From contig CALOCN010000010.1 of NCBI GenBank assembly GCA_942491735.1, positions 1-19,277 on the forward strand: a DNA stretch of 19,277 nucleotides. The letters run 5' to 3'. The notes beneath the pieces were generated by a model. It ran no database searches and was not told the DNA's origin. It worked only from the letters and a program-made list of their open reading frames with translations. This document shows positions 1-9,046 of this stretch, piece by piece. The stretch comes from CALOCN01 sp942491735. Its GTDB lineage: Bacteria > Eisenbacteria > RBG-16-71-46 > JABDJR01. Position 1 is the first letter of the stretch. Each line of letters opens with the position of its first letter. The position numbers and the translations under genes are program-made.

Positions 1-1471
1 TCGAAGGTCGTGAACGTCCCGTGGGTCCCGCGTGTCCAGGCCGATGCGCTTCCCCGAGGCCGGGTCCACGCCCCCGTTGAGTGTCACCTCGAAGATCTTG
101 GGCACGTTGAGGTACCCGGTGAGCAGGAACGCTTCCTTGCCGAAGGCGCCGGTCTCGATGCACCCGCTGTTGCCCCCCTCCCGTGCGTCTTCCAGCGTCT
201 TGCCCGCCCGCACCTGCTCAGCCACCACCACGTCCGTATTGAACACGGATGGGTAGCCGTACCCCTTCCGGATGACCTTGCCCGCCTCCTTCAGGAAGCG
301 GTCCGGCGTGCTCCTGCTGATCTGGACGTTGGCCTGGGGCTGCAGCAGGTGGATCTCGTCCATGACCTCGAGCATGAGGTACGACAGCTCGCTGACCCCG
401 TCGCGTCCATCGGGCAGCACGCCGCCCAGGTTGATGTTGGTGAAGTCGTTATACGTGCCGCTCTCCTGGGCCGTGACGCCGACCTTGGGAGGCGCGGGGT
501 GGTTGTTGAACTTGATCCACAGGCACTGGAGCAGCTCCTTCGCGCGCTCCCGGTCGAGGATCCCCGCTTCCACGTCCCGCTCGTAGAACGGGCTGGAGGT
601 GCTGGTCCAGGTGCCCGGGGTTCATCGCGTCCCAGCCGTTCAGCTCGCTGATCGTGCCCAGGTGGACGAACCAGTACATCTGCAGGGCTTCCCAGAACGT
701 CCGCGGGGCATGGGCGGGAACGTGACGGCACACTTCGGCGATGTGCAGCAACTCCCCCCGCCGGAGTCGTCGGCCTCGCCCTCCGCCATCCTCTCGGCGA
801 GATCCGCATGGCGCTCGGCAAAGAGGATGGCCGCCTCACACGCGATGTCCATGGCGCGGAGCTGCTCCCCCTTCCGGGTCGCCTCGGGGTCGGTGAGGTA
901 GTCGAGGCGCCCAATCCGGTCGCGGATGCGCTCCTGATGGTCCCGCATGCCCGTCCGGTAGATCTCGCCGTCCAGGGCGGTATGCCCCGGCGCGCGCTGC
1001 TCCATGAACTCGGTGAAGACGCCGGCTTCGTACGCGTCCTTCCACCGCTGGGGCACGTGACCGAACACCCGGTCCCGCAGTTGAGCGGCCTCTCCAATAC
1101 GGAATGATGTCCGCTTCGTAGACCTGCGTGGCCCCCGGCTCCATGGCGTACCGGGCTCTGCTCGCGGGCGTCGAGGGTCTCCAGGTCCTCCACCGATGTG
1201 GCAGGTGAAGAGGAAACCGGAAACGTGGGCACCACCTTCGGCGCCGGGCCCTCGCTCCCCGACGATGATCCTCGTCGTCGCCGATGTAGAGGGTCTTTTT
1301 CTCGCAGAGGTCCTTGAAGGACAGGGCCCGCATGACCGGCACGGGGTACTTGCCCTCGTTGTCCCGGTAGAAGCGCGTGAGGATCTGCACGCCCTCCTCG
1401 TGGAGATGGCGGGGCTCTGGCTTCGAAGCTGAGCGCCCGCAGTCGTGGCGGATGCGGTCGTTCACCGTCAT
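1..1471 (-). CDS. Glycyl radical enzyme (PFL2/HypD-like dehydratase), 3' end off window, frameshifted
   Basis: This is the N-terminal roughly 490 residues of a pyruvate formate-lyase-family glycyl radical enzyme, a cytosolic anaerobic enzyme that uses a protein glycyl radical and a thiyl radical. The PFL domain is shown by FWEALQMYWFVHLG (near 680) and by the active-site stretch GNSGCIETGAFGKEAF. In that stretch the radical-relay Cys codon is 160-162 and the catalytic Glu codon is 154-156. SGC(V/I)ETG followed by LTGYLNVPKI resembles what I remember of trans-4-hydroxyproline dehydratase (HypD), so that substrate class is the best guess, not proven. The C-terminal glycyl-radical loop lies beyond position 1. 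The start ATG (1469-1471) overlaps the activase stop as ATGA. The reading frame changes at least five times (about 1272, 1215-1160, 1085, 750 and 595). Because homologous protein is readable across every break, sequence errors are more likely than decay. Confidence 0.85.
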
Positions 1472-2372
1472 CCTCCAACGGTCACGGACACCCCGTAACG
1501 CTCCATGCGCCTGGCGATGGCCTCCACCCGCTCCGGCGGCATGACCAGATCCTCGGGAAGATGCCAGGGGACGTCGAATTTCCGGTGCTTGTCCCGTGCG
1601 GGACTGTGGTACGGCAGAAGATGCACCCCTTCGATGCCGGAAAGTCCGTGCAGGAATTCCGCAGATGCGGCCAATGTTGTCACCGTCGGTGATGCCGAGG
1701 ATCAGAGGAATCCGGATGCGGACCTTCGCCCCTGCCGACAGCAACCGGAGCAGGTTGTTGAGGATAGGGCGCACGTGCACGCCCGTGGCCTCCCTGTGCA
1801 GGTCCGGGTCCATGGTCTTGAGGTCGTACAGGAAGAGGTCGGTCTCAGCGGCGACTTTGAGGAGCACGTCGGGCGAGGTCATGCCCGTGGTGTCCACGGC
1901 GCGGTGGATGCCCCGCTCGCCGCACGCCCGCAATACGTCCAGGAGGAACTCCCACTGGAGCAGCGGCTCACCTCCGGAGAACGTGACGCCGCCGCCGGAC
2001 TCCTCGTAGAAGACCCGGTCCTTCTCGATCTCGGCCATGATCTCGTCGACGGTGTAACGCCGCCCGATGAGGCGACGGGCCTCGGAGGGGCACGCGGCTG
2101 GCGCACGCGCCGTGTCTCACGCACAGCGCACCATCGGTGAGGGACCCCTGGGGCGTGGCCGTGACGGCGCCCTCGGGACATGCGGGCACGCAGTCGTGGC
2201 ACCCGATGCACTTCGCCGCGTCGTAATGGAGCAGCGGGTCGGGATCCCGGCTCTCGGGGTTGTGACACCACCAGCACGAGAGGGGGCACCCCTTGAAGAA
2301 CACGGTCGTACGGATCCCCGGCCCGTCGTTGACGGAGTATTTCTTGATGTCGAAGATCAAGCCGGTGCGCAT
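1468..2372 (-). CDS. Glycyl radical enzyme activase (radical SAM, PflA/HypE-like), frameshifted
   Basis: This radical SAM protein installs the glycyl radical on the neighbouring enzyme by reductive cleavage of S-adenosylmethionine. From ATG 2372 the N-terminus reads GLIFDIKKYSVNDGPGIRTT, then the [4Fe-4S] motif CPLSCWWC (CxxxCxxC). A ferredoxin-like insert follows with CIGCHDCVPACP and a second Cys group. That insert is typical of non-PFL glycyl radical activases, which carry extra clusters. SGGGVTFSGGEPLLQ is the SAM-binding glycine motif, and YHSPARDKHRKF lies near the C-terminus. Two frameshifts, near 2090 and 1683, split an otherwise normal protein of about 300 residues. Its TGA overlaps the downstream enzyme ATG, so the two are translationally coupled in one operon. 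No strong Shine-Dalgarno sequence is visible before 2372. The function of the pair is sure; the exact partner substrate is not. Confidence 0.9.
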
Positions 2373-2540
2373 GGCGAAACCCGACCGGGGAGCAGGACGC
2401 GGAGCCGCAGACCCAATATGGACCCCCCGGAGAAGCCCCGGGAGTCGGGAGTTCCCCCATAGGCGAAGAAGCCAGGGACATGCTCCGTACTTCGGTGTAG
2501 CTTAGTTGGATCGCTCCCCTTCTTCCTCTCGGAGGGTCAC
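2373..2540. promoter_or_regulatory. Divergent intergenic region
   Basis: These 168 bases separate the minus-strand activase operon from the plus-strand genes, so promoters for both should lie here. I see no convincing -35/-10 pair. GGAGG at 2531-2535 is a good ribosome-binding site for the plus-strand gene. The bases GTGTAGCTTAGTTGG near 2495 resemble a tRNA D-arm, but no tRNA follows. Confidence 0.35.
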
Positions 2541-2874
2541 ATCATCGGTATCGGCGTCTTCGAGTTCGTCGTCCTGCTGGTCCTGATCTCCACCATCGGC
2601 AAGGTGCTGATGGCGAGGGTCGGAGCGACCTGTGCCCACGCCACAGGGCGACCCCAACGCGATGCTCCAGCTCAACGACGCCGTGAGCGAACTGAACGCG
2701 CGTCTGGCCAAGCTCGAGGATGAGCGGGACTTCTACCGGGCACTCCTGGAGTCGCCCCGGCGCGACGAAATCCGGCCGCCTCCCGGACAGGCTCCCGCCT
2801 CCGGCCAACGACTGAGGCCGGACCGGAGTCCCCCGCGCGGCCCCGGCACTCGCCCAGGGCGGCAACGCATGTAG
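2541..2874 (+). CDS. Small membrane-anchored coiled-coil protein, PspB-like layout, frameshifted
   Basis: I recognise a layout rather than a named family. The N-terminus is one hydrophobic helix (IGVFEFVVLLVLISTIGKVL), followed by a charged heptad-like segment (LNDAVSELNARLAKLEDERD) and a proline/arginine-rich tail. This resembles phage-shock PspB-type proteins. The two parts are in different frames, with a single-base shift near 2610-2635. No ATG, GTG or TTG stands where it should: GGAGG at 2531-2535 is followed by ATC-ATC at 2541-2546, which would be a well-placed ATG if one base were misread. The tail may be misframed, because another frame ends at a TGA near 2814. The TAG at 2872-2874 is one base before the aminotransferase ATG, so the two are probably cotranscribed. 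Function is unknown. Confidence 0.5.
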
Positions 2875-2875
2875 C

Positions 2876-4004
2876 ATGGAATCGGCACCCACCCCTCCAA
2901 CACGAGATCCATGCAGCGTCGGAACCTCGGACAGTTGGGCTCCCCACCGCACGTGGGAGCGGCTCTACGTCCCCCCAAAGTGGGACCTGGCGCAAAGCCA
3001 CGTGCACCCGTGCACTCTGGAGGACATCCCCGGAGCCCTCGAGGCGGTGACGCTCTACGAGCGGAATCTGGACGGGTACCCGCCCCTGGTCCGGGCGTTG
3101 GCGCGGCGCTACGACGTGGAAACGGACAACGTGACCGTCACCACCGGCGCGACAGGAGCCATGTTCCTGGCCCTGGCGGCGCTGATCCGTCCCGGGGACA
3201 AGGTGGCGGTGGAGTGGCCTGGCCACGATTCGACGGCGGGGGCTGTTCGGATCCTGGGCGGAGAGGTGGTGGACATGACCCGGGACTGGGGCCGCGGCTT
3301 CGCGGTGGACCCCGACCAGTTGGCCCGGACCATGACCCACGATGTGAAAGCCATCGTGCTGTCCAACCCCCACGATCCCACAGGCACCTACGCCAGCCCA
3401 GCCGAGCTTCTCCAGGTCGAGGAAGTGGCGAAGGCCGTGGGGGCCAAGGTCATCGTGCACGAGGCACTCCTGGACACCGTGGCCGGTGTGGATACGACAC
3501 CCGCCGCCAGGCTGAGCGACACCTTCATCTCCATCAACGGCTGGTCCAAGTCCCTGGTTTTACCTGGTCTCCGCCTCGGCTGGGTCCTGGCCGACCCCGA
3601 GACCACGGGGAAGATGAGAAAGGCCCGGGAGGTAGTGAACGGCTCCGGACCCGTGCCTGTGGAGCGCATGGGCGTGGTTGTCGTTGGGCAGATGGACCGT
3701 CTCCTGGCCCGCGCCCGGGGGATCCTGGGGCCCAACCTGGATCTGCTCACCGCGTTCGTGGACGGGCGGCCGGAGTTGGAGTGGGTTCGCCCTGCAGGGG
3801 GTACCGTGGCCTTCCCGCGCCTGTCGTCGGGCGCCGACTCGGAGGGGTTCATCCACATGGCCTACCGGGACTTCGACGTCGGGCTGGTGCCGGGGGTCCT
3901 GTTCGGCCATCGGAGGAACTTCAGGCTCTCCATGGGCGTCGCCACCGCGACCCTCCAGGCGCGGGCTGGACGCACTTGTGGCAGGAGCCCTGAGCCGACG
4001 GTAG
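2876..4004 (+). CDS. PLP-dependent aminotransferase, class I/II fold
   Basis: This is a fold-type I PLP enzyme of about 375 residues, presumably a cytosolic aminotransferase. The ORF shows the GATGAMFLALAALIRPGD segment that holds the cofactor phosphate side, then SNPHDPTG (Asn164). The Schiff-base lysine lies in INGWSKSLVLPGLRLGW (Lys225), and a C-terminal NFRLSMG carries the carboxylate-binding Arg. The strand that normally reads VDExY reads VHEAL, so the aspartate that contacts the pyridine nitrogen is His195 and the usual Tyr is Leu198. The C-terminus is frameshifted near 3955: the restored frame reads GLDALVAGALSRR and stops at 4002-4004. The start ATG at 2876 follows the previous stop by one base. 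The substrate cannot be read from sequence. If His195 is real, the enzyme may have altered or lost transaminase activity. Confidence 0.85.
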
Positions 4005-4115
4005 TTCCACGCCCGAAGCGCGTTCTACGCCAAGCGTAAACCTTGCCTGCCCGGCTTCCTTGCGCCATATGTTTCCCAGCCCCGAGCCCCCTGTTGTCTT
4101 CCGCCTGGAGCGGAC

Positions 4116-6274
4116 ATGGGTGCGTTCATACCCAAATGGCGTCCTCTGGACGCCGTCAACTCAGCCCGCCTCCTCTCGGCTCGTCCCGACGAAGGCGGCG
4201 TTGCGGCGTTGTGCGTGAGCCCCACCCTGGCGGGAAGCGCCGAGGCGGCGACGCTGGCCATCGACCTGACCGGGAGTTGGGCGGCGGCAGGGCTGCGCGT
4301 CCTCCTTGCCGACGGCACCGTGGGCACGCCCTCGCTCCACGTCCCCTTCGGGCTGCCCAACGACGGGGGCCTGGCTGACGTGTTGTTGGCGGGCCACCGG
4401 TGGGAAGGTCTTACCCAGCCCACCGGCACACCGGGCCTGCGCCTGCTGCCCGCCGGTGGCGGGTCCGGGTCCACCGCTCCCCAGGATGCCCTGCAGCATC
4501 TCGCCGGGCTGTGTGCGGATGCCAGGGCCGAGGGAACGCTTCTGGTACTCTTCGTCCCACTGGGGTCCATGGTGACCGAGTGGGTATTCGGCCAGTGCAC
4601 GGACATCGTGGTCCTGTCCACCGAGGGTGAGAACCTCCAGCCGTTCTTCGATCAGGACGAGCACCGCATCCGGGCCCTCCTCGGCCGGCCTGCAGGGTGG
4701 CAGGCGTCCGCGGCGCCGTCCGCCTCCGCCGTGGAACCGGCCATGGACGAACCCAGGGTCCGGCCCGGCGTCGAGTCCGCCCAACGGCCCCGGCCGCCGC
4801 AGTCCAAGCAGGCTCCGACGCCCGGGGAATCGGAGCCGGGTGCAGCTCCGGCGCGGCCGGAACGGCGCCCTGCGGCCCTGCCCGGGAACCCACCCCCCAC
4901 AGCGCGCATCGAGGCGGCCTGGGCCCAGGCCGCCGCACAGTTGAGAGCAAACTTGGAAGACGACCCGGAAGCCGACGCTGATCCCGCGCCGCCGTCGGAA
5001 CCCCAGGCGATTGCCACGCCCCCAGCGAAAGACACGTCACCCGCTGCGCCGCCGGCACCTTCGCCTGTGGCCAAGGGCCCGCCCCCATCCGAGCCCGTGA
5101 CCCAGGCGGCCCCCCATCGCAGCCCGTGGCCAAGTCGGCCCCACCATCGAAGCCCGTGGCCAAGGCGCCCCCGCCATCGAAGCCCGCTGCGAAGTCACCG
5201 CCGAAGGCGCCACCGGCGGCGGCTTCGCCTTCACCGCCACCTCAGGTCTGGACGCCTGCCGATACCACGGCCCTCCCGCTGTTCGAGGAGCCCCGGAAGC
5301 CGTTTCCCGAGCCGGACCTCCCCCCACCGCTTCCCTTGCTGGAGAGCTGGGATCCGGAGTTCGGCGCGGACGAGGCCTACGATCGGGCCCGCGGCGCCCG
5401 CTGGCGGAGGCATGGCCGGAACGGCCTCCTGGCCGTGGCGGGCGTAGCCCTGGTGGCCACGGTGGTGGTGGTCCGCAACGCCGGCAGGAGCATGCCCCCG
5501 CCGGAAGCCCCGGTGACGCCGTTCCCGGGGGCAGTGGTGAGTTCCCAGGGCGCGGCCGAGGCGGCGGTGACGCCAGAGGACGGTCAGGCGGAACCTGAGG
5601 ACCAGACCCCCGACACTGGGGAGGAAGCACCTGCGGTGGTGGGCGGCGGCGTGGAGACGACCGCGGGGACACCTGCGGCGGCCGCCGCCGAACCGGGAGC
5701 TGCAGCGCCCACGCAGACCCGCCCGTCTACGGCTTCGCCCCCGCCTGCGCCGACGGCCACGGGTCCCCGTGCGCCCCACCAGCGCTTCTCATGGTCCATC
5801 GAAGCCATGAGCACGCTGGCGCGCGCCCGCGGCCTCGCGGAGCGCCTGAGCAGGGCCGCGCCCGACGGGATCTAACTCCAGGTGGCGCCCATCGTTTCCA
5901 ACGGACGGACCCTCTATCGCGTCCTCGGCGGACTCTCGGAAGATCGCCCGGGTCTCGTGGCCCAGCGTGCCTCCCTGGGCGAACAAACCGGAGAGAACCC
6001 CAGCCGGTGGTTCGTCCGGGAAGCACCCTCGGCGTACCTCCTGGACGAGTTCGACGATCAGGCTGCGGCGCAGACCCGGGCCCAGGCCCTGTGGGGTGCG
6101 GGAATCCCGACGTACGTGCTCGTCGTGGGTCGACAGGACGGGTCCCAGGGCCACCGAGTGTACGCCGGCGCCTATGCCACCGAAGAGGAAGCCGCGGCCC
6201 TCGTGGCCATGCTCCGGGAGGCCGGCATCACCGGCATGACCTTCACCGAGCGTCGGGGACGCGTCGCCCGCTAG
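4116..6274 (+). CDS. Degenerate MinD/BY-kinase-like domain + Pro-rich linker + TM + SPOR domain, broken by frameshift and stop
   Basis: This long protein of about 718 residues is split into three pieces that join cleanly. Residues 1-200 follow the CpsD/MinD-type ATPase pattern (VLLADGTVGTPSLH, FGLPNDGGLADVLLAG, LRLLPAGG). Where the Walker A GKS/T should be it reads SPTLAGSAEAATLA, and the Walker B strand is LLVLFVPLG, so nucleotide hydrolysis looks lost. A proline/alanine linker follows (about 4690-5350), then a transmembrane helix at about 5417-5479. A periplasmic linker leads to a C-terminal SPOR domain (YVLVVGRQDGSQGHRVYAG) of the kind that binds denuded peptidoglycan at septa. One missing C in the run 5110-5115 shifts the frame. 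An in-frame TAA at 5873-5875 interrupts ...PDGI-L-QVAPIV; a Tyr codon TAC would fit there. A role in the cell envelope or in division is inferred. The stop shares CTAG with the convergent gene. Confidence 0.75.
5079..5197 (+). repeat. 30-base coding tandem repeat (PPSxPVAKxA units)
   Basis: Four head-to-tail units at 5079-5108, 5109-5137, 5138-5167 and 5168-5197 encode variants of PPSKPVAKSA in the proline-rich linker. A partial fifth unit follows. Units 1, 3 and 4 are 30 bases and unit 2 is 29. The missing base is in its C-run (5110-5115, six C instead of seven), which creates the frameshift in the SPOR-protein gene. Confidence 0.85.
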
Positions 6275-7321
6275 GGAAGCTCGTCACCGCACCAGGGCAG
6301 GATCAACTCCTGGATCAGGTGGTCCGTGCGGTCCCAGCTCTCGTTGGCCGCCGCCCGTCCACCGGACCACTCGCTGGTGGCCACCACGACCAGCTGCTTG
6401 TGGGGCACCACCAGAATGACCTGGCCACCGTACCCCGACGCCTGATAGCACGGCCCACCCAGACACCGATAGACCCACCAGAAGTATCCGTACCCTCTGG
6501 ACGGGTCGGGGCTCTCGTTGTCCCAGGAGATCTGTGCGGCCGTGGCCTCGTCCACCCACGTGGGGGAGACGACGTGGGTACCGTTCCAGGCACCCCGGTC
6601 CAGGAAGAGCCGGCCCAGCTTCACCATGTCCCGGGCCTTCAGGAGCAGCCCGACCCCACCCAGGCTGAACCCCTGCTTGTCCTCGGCCCACCCGGCCTCC
6701 TCGAAGGCCAAAGGCCCGAACAGCCGCGACGACGCATAGGCGTGGCTCGACATGCCCACTGCCTCCTGGAGCACCACGCCGGCAAGGTGAGCTCCCCCGT
6801 CGCTGTAGTCGAAGTACGTGCCCGGCTCGTGCTCCACGGGCTTGTCCAGGTAGTACCGGACCTGGTTGGGTGAGGCCATCCACTCGGTATACTCCGAGCT
6901 GAGACCACCCTCGACCCAGGGGATCCCCGAACTCATGGTGAGAAGCTGGCGGATGGTGATGGCCTGCTTCTGGGGGGACAGGTCGGGGACGACCCGGGTC
7001 AGATACGGTCCGACGGGGTCGTCCAAACTCCCGATGGCCCCCTCGTCCACGGCGATGCCGATGAGGGTGGACGTGAAGCTCTTGGTCACCGACCACACCA
7101 CGTTCAACGAGTCGCGGTCGAAGCCATGGAAGTACGCCTCGGCCACCAGCACCCCGTTCCGCTCAACCAACAGACTGTGGACCGAGCCGGCGTCCCGGGC
7201 CCACGCCACGGCGGCCTCCAGGCCTTGGACGTCGATGCCTTCCGCTTCGGCCAGCGGATAGAGGGGGCCATCGGAGCACGCTCCGACGGCGAGGAGCCAA
7301 AACCAGGACGGTCCACCGCAT
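6271..7321 (-). CDS. Serine hydrolase, class C beta-lactamase family, probable lipoprotein
   Basis: This exported hydrolase of the beta-lactamase/transpeptidase-like fold has about 350 residues. The catalytic SxxK is SVTKS (Ser79/Lys82 in the long frame), the Y-x-[ND] motif is YSD at 174-176, and the KTG-equivalent strand is SGYGGQV near 297-303. GIPW and the GYGYFWW stretch are typical of this family. The open frame starts at a GTG at 7326. The more likely start is ATG 7319-7321, which reads MRWTVLVLA and, after a one-base shift near 7295, joins LLAVGAC, a lipobox. The mature protein would then be a lipoprotein with Cys as residue 1. The substrate could be a peptide, ester or beta-lactam and cannot be told. 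The TAG stop at 6271-6273 overlaps the convergent SPOR gene stop. Confidence 0.88.
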
Positions 7322-7385
7322 GACACACCTCCCCGTCGTGTCGGGCAGGACGTTCATCCATACGATGGACGGCCTCCGGCGTTGC

Positions 7386-7417
7386 GCGGACCCGGCGAAC
7401 CGCCGGGGGGCGTCCGC
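7386..7417. other. GC-rich stem-loop between two hydrolase genes
   Basis: GCGGAC (7386-7391) pairs with GTCCGC (7412-7417), and CCGGCG (7392-7397) pairs with CGCCGG (7401-7406) around an AAC loop, with a GGGGC bulge. It lies in the 136-base gap after the 7458-9044 stop. There is no T-run on either strand, so it could slow RNA decay or assist termination, but it is not a canonical intrinsic terminator. Confidence 0.45.
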
Positions 7418-7457
7418 CGGTTGGCCTATCGGTCCAGCCTCACGCCTCCACCGTCCG

Positions 7458-9044
7458 CTACCTCCCCACCGGCTTCAAAACCAGATCCTGGAAGTCGTAG
7501 CTGAAGTCCACCGCCGGCGACGCGGGCTTCATGAGCGCCTGGTCGATGCGCCCGTCGGGGTTCAGGGAGAACGTGATGAAGGCGTCGGCGCGAAGCTCCG
7601 TCAGGCGCCACTTCACCAGAAACGTGTCGTACTGCCAGTGCTCCAGATCGCCCACCAGGTCGGGGCTGCGCGAGAAGCGGATCACCAGCTTCCCGCCCTC
7701 GTCGTCGATGGCGATGTCGCCGTACCAGGCATCGCGATAGGTCTGGGCGTACCGGTCCAGCGGGAGCGATGGCCGCGAGGCGCTGTTCCGCTCCGACGCC
7801 TGGCTGGCCTCGAACGCCGCCAGTTGCCGGTCTCCCTGCTCCTTCACCGCGGCCCACCCCGCCAGCCAGTCCCACGCCGGCGCACCCATGTAGTGGTCCA
7901 GGACGTGGTACGTGATGGCGTTGAACGCCTCCCCCGACTCCATGTTGGTCAATACCACGACGCCCAGCTTCAGCTCAGGAATGAACGCGACCTGGGACAG
8001 GTATCCGGGGAGCCCACCGGTGTGCGTCAGCATCCGCTTGCCCCGGTAGTCCCGGGCGTTGAGCCCCAGCGCGTAGAAGTTGAAGTCCCGACGCAGCGGG
8101 GCCAGCTCCGGAGGTGGATCGCCGAAGGGCATGGGCGTCACCGGCTTCCACAGTTCGCGGGTCACCGCGGGACCGAACACCCGGGGGCCCCCTCCGGCCA
8201 CCCGGCCCGAGTCGAGCTGGACCATGACCCACCTGGCCATGTCCTGGGCGTTGGAGAAGATCCCGCCGGCGGGATTCACGTTGTCGCCCTCATACGGCGT
8301 CACGGCCCGGACCGTCCCCTCCACCCGGGCATGGGTCATGGCGGCGTTGGGCACGGCGTCGGGGTGGGCCAGGCGTACGTCGGTGCCCTTCATGCCCGCG
8401 GGCTCCAGGATCCGGGTGCGGACGAAGTCCTCCCAACTCATGCCGCTCACCGCGGCGATGACCTCTCCGGCCACGGGGTACAGCACGTTGTCGTAGGCGT
8501 ACGCGCTCCGGAAACTCGTTGCCGGTGGGATGTAGCGGAGTCGCTCCACCAGTTCCTTCCGGCTGAACGTGGTGGGGGGCCAAAACATGAGGTCGCCGGC
8601 ACCGAGTCCCAGTCCGCTTCGGTGCACCAGCAGGTCCCGGACCGTCAGCTGCCGCGTGACCCAGGGGTCGTACATCTGGAACGACGGCAGGTACCGCACC
8701 ACTGGAGCATCCCACTCCAGAAGGCCGTCCTCCACGAGGATACCGAGCGCCGTGGCCGTGAACACCTTGGTGTTGGAGGCGATGCCGAACAGCGTCTCTG
8801 CGTCCACCTGCTGGGGAGAGCCCAGCGCCCGCACTCCGTACCCCTTGGTCAGCACGACCCGGTCGTCCTTCACGATGGCCACGGACACGCCTGGAACGTC
8901 GAAGCGCTCCATGACCCGACGCACGTAGTCGTCGAAGCCGGGAGGCGGCGACTGGGCCAGGACCGTGCGGGGCGCGCACGCCAGAGCCGCCCAGGCGAGG
9001 AGGACCAGGGACATTCGAATGAGGACGGGTCTGCATGCAGGCAT
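7458..9044 (-). CDS. Secreted serine hydrolase, beta-lactamase family with C-terminal DUF3471-like domain
   Basis: This intact 528-residue gene encodes an exported class C beta-lactamase/penicillin-binding-protein-fold hydrolase. A signal peptide (LVLLAWAALACAPRTVLA, cleavage about residue 31) precedes the catalytic domain. SxxK is SNTK at 90-93, YxN is YDN at 184-186, and the third motif is HTGG at 341-344. LFGIASNTKVFTATALGILV is classic for the family. Residues about 420-525 form the extra C-terminal beta domain often found in the longer members. ATG 9042-9044 was chosen because GGAG sits five bases upstream and the signal peptide begins there; the frame stays open further upstream but only as antisense shadow. 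The start lies two bases after the stop of the CcmC-like gene, so the two form an operon. The substrate is unknown, probably a D-amino-acid peptide or ester. Confidence 0.92.
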   Translation of the reverse strand: MPACRPVLIRMSLVLLAWAALACAPRTVLAQSPPPGFDDYVRRVMERFDVPGVSVAIVKDDRVVLTKGYGVRALGSPQQVDAETLFGIASNTKVFTATALGILVEDGLLEWDAPVVRYLPSFQMYDPWVTRQLTVRDLLVHRSGLGLGAGDLMFWPPTTFSRKELVERLRYIPPATSFRSAYAYDNVLYPVAGEVIAAVSGMSWEDFVRTRILEPAGMKGTDVRLAHPDAVPNAAMTHARVEGTVRAVTPYEGDNVNPAGGIFSNAQDMARWVMVQLDSGRVAGGGPRVFGPAVTRELWKPVTPMPFGDPPPELAPLRRDFNFYALGLNARDYRGKRMLTHTGGLPGYLSQVAFIPELKLGVVVLTNMESGEAFNAITYHVLDHYMGAPAWDWLAGWAAVKEQGDRQLAAFEASQASERNSASRPSLPLDRYAQTYRDAWYGDIAIDDEGGKLVIRFSRSPDLVGDLEHWQYDTFLVKWRLTELRADAFITFSLNPDGRIDQALMKPASPAVDFSYDFQDLVLKPVGR

Positions 9045-9046
9045 GG

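Noticed and set aside
2493..2545. tRNA-like stretch (GTGTAGCTTAGTTGG followed by a GGAGG stem)
   Set aside because: There is a D-arm-like AGC/GCT pair, but no anticodon stem of five pairs, no TTCGA T-loop and no matching acceptor stem.
7386..7417. Intrinsic terminator between the two hydrolase genes
   Set aside because: The stem is strong but no T-run follows it on either strand.
6271..9044. Antibiotic-resistance beta-lactamases
   Set aside because: SxxK and YxN occur across the whole esterase/peptidase superfamily. Motif three is SGYGG or HTGG rather than KTG, and no ampR-like regulator is present.
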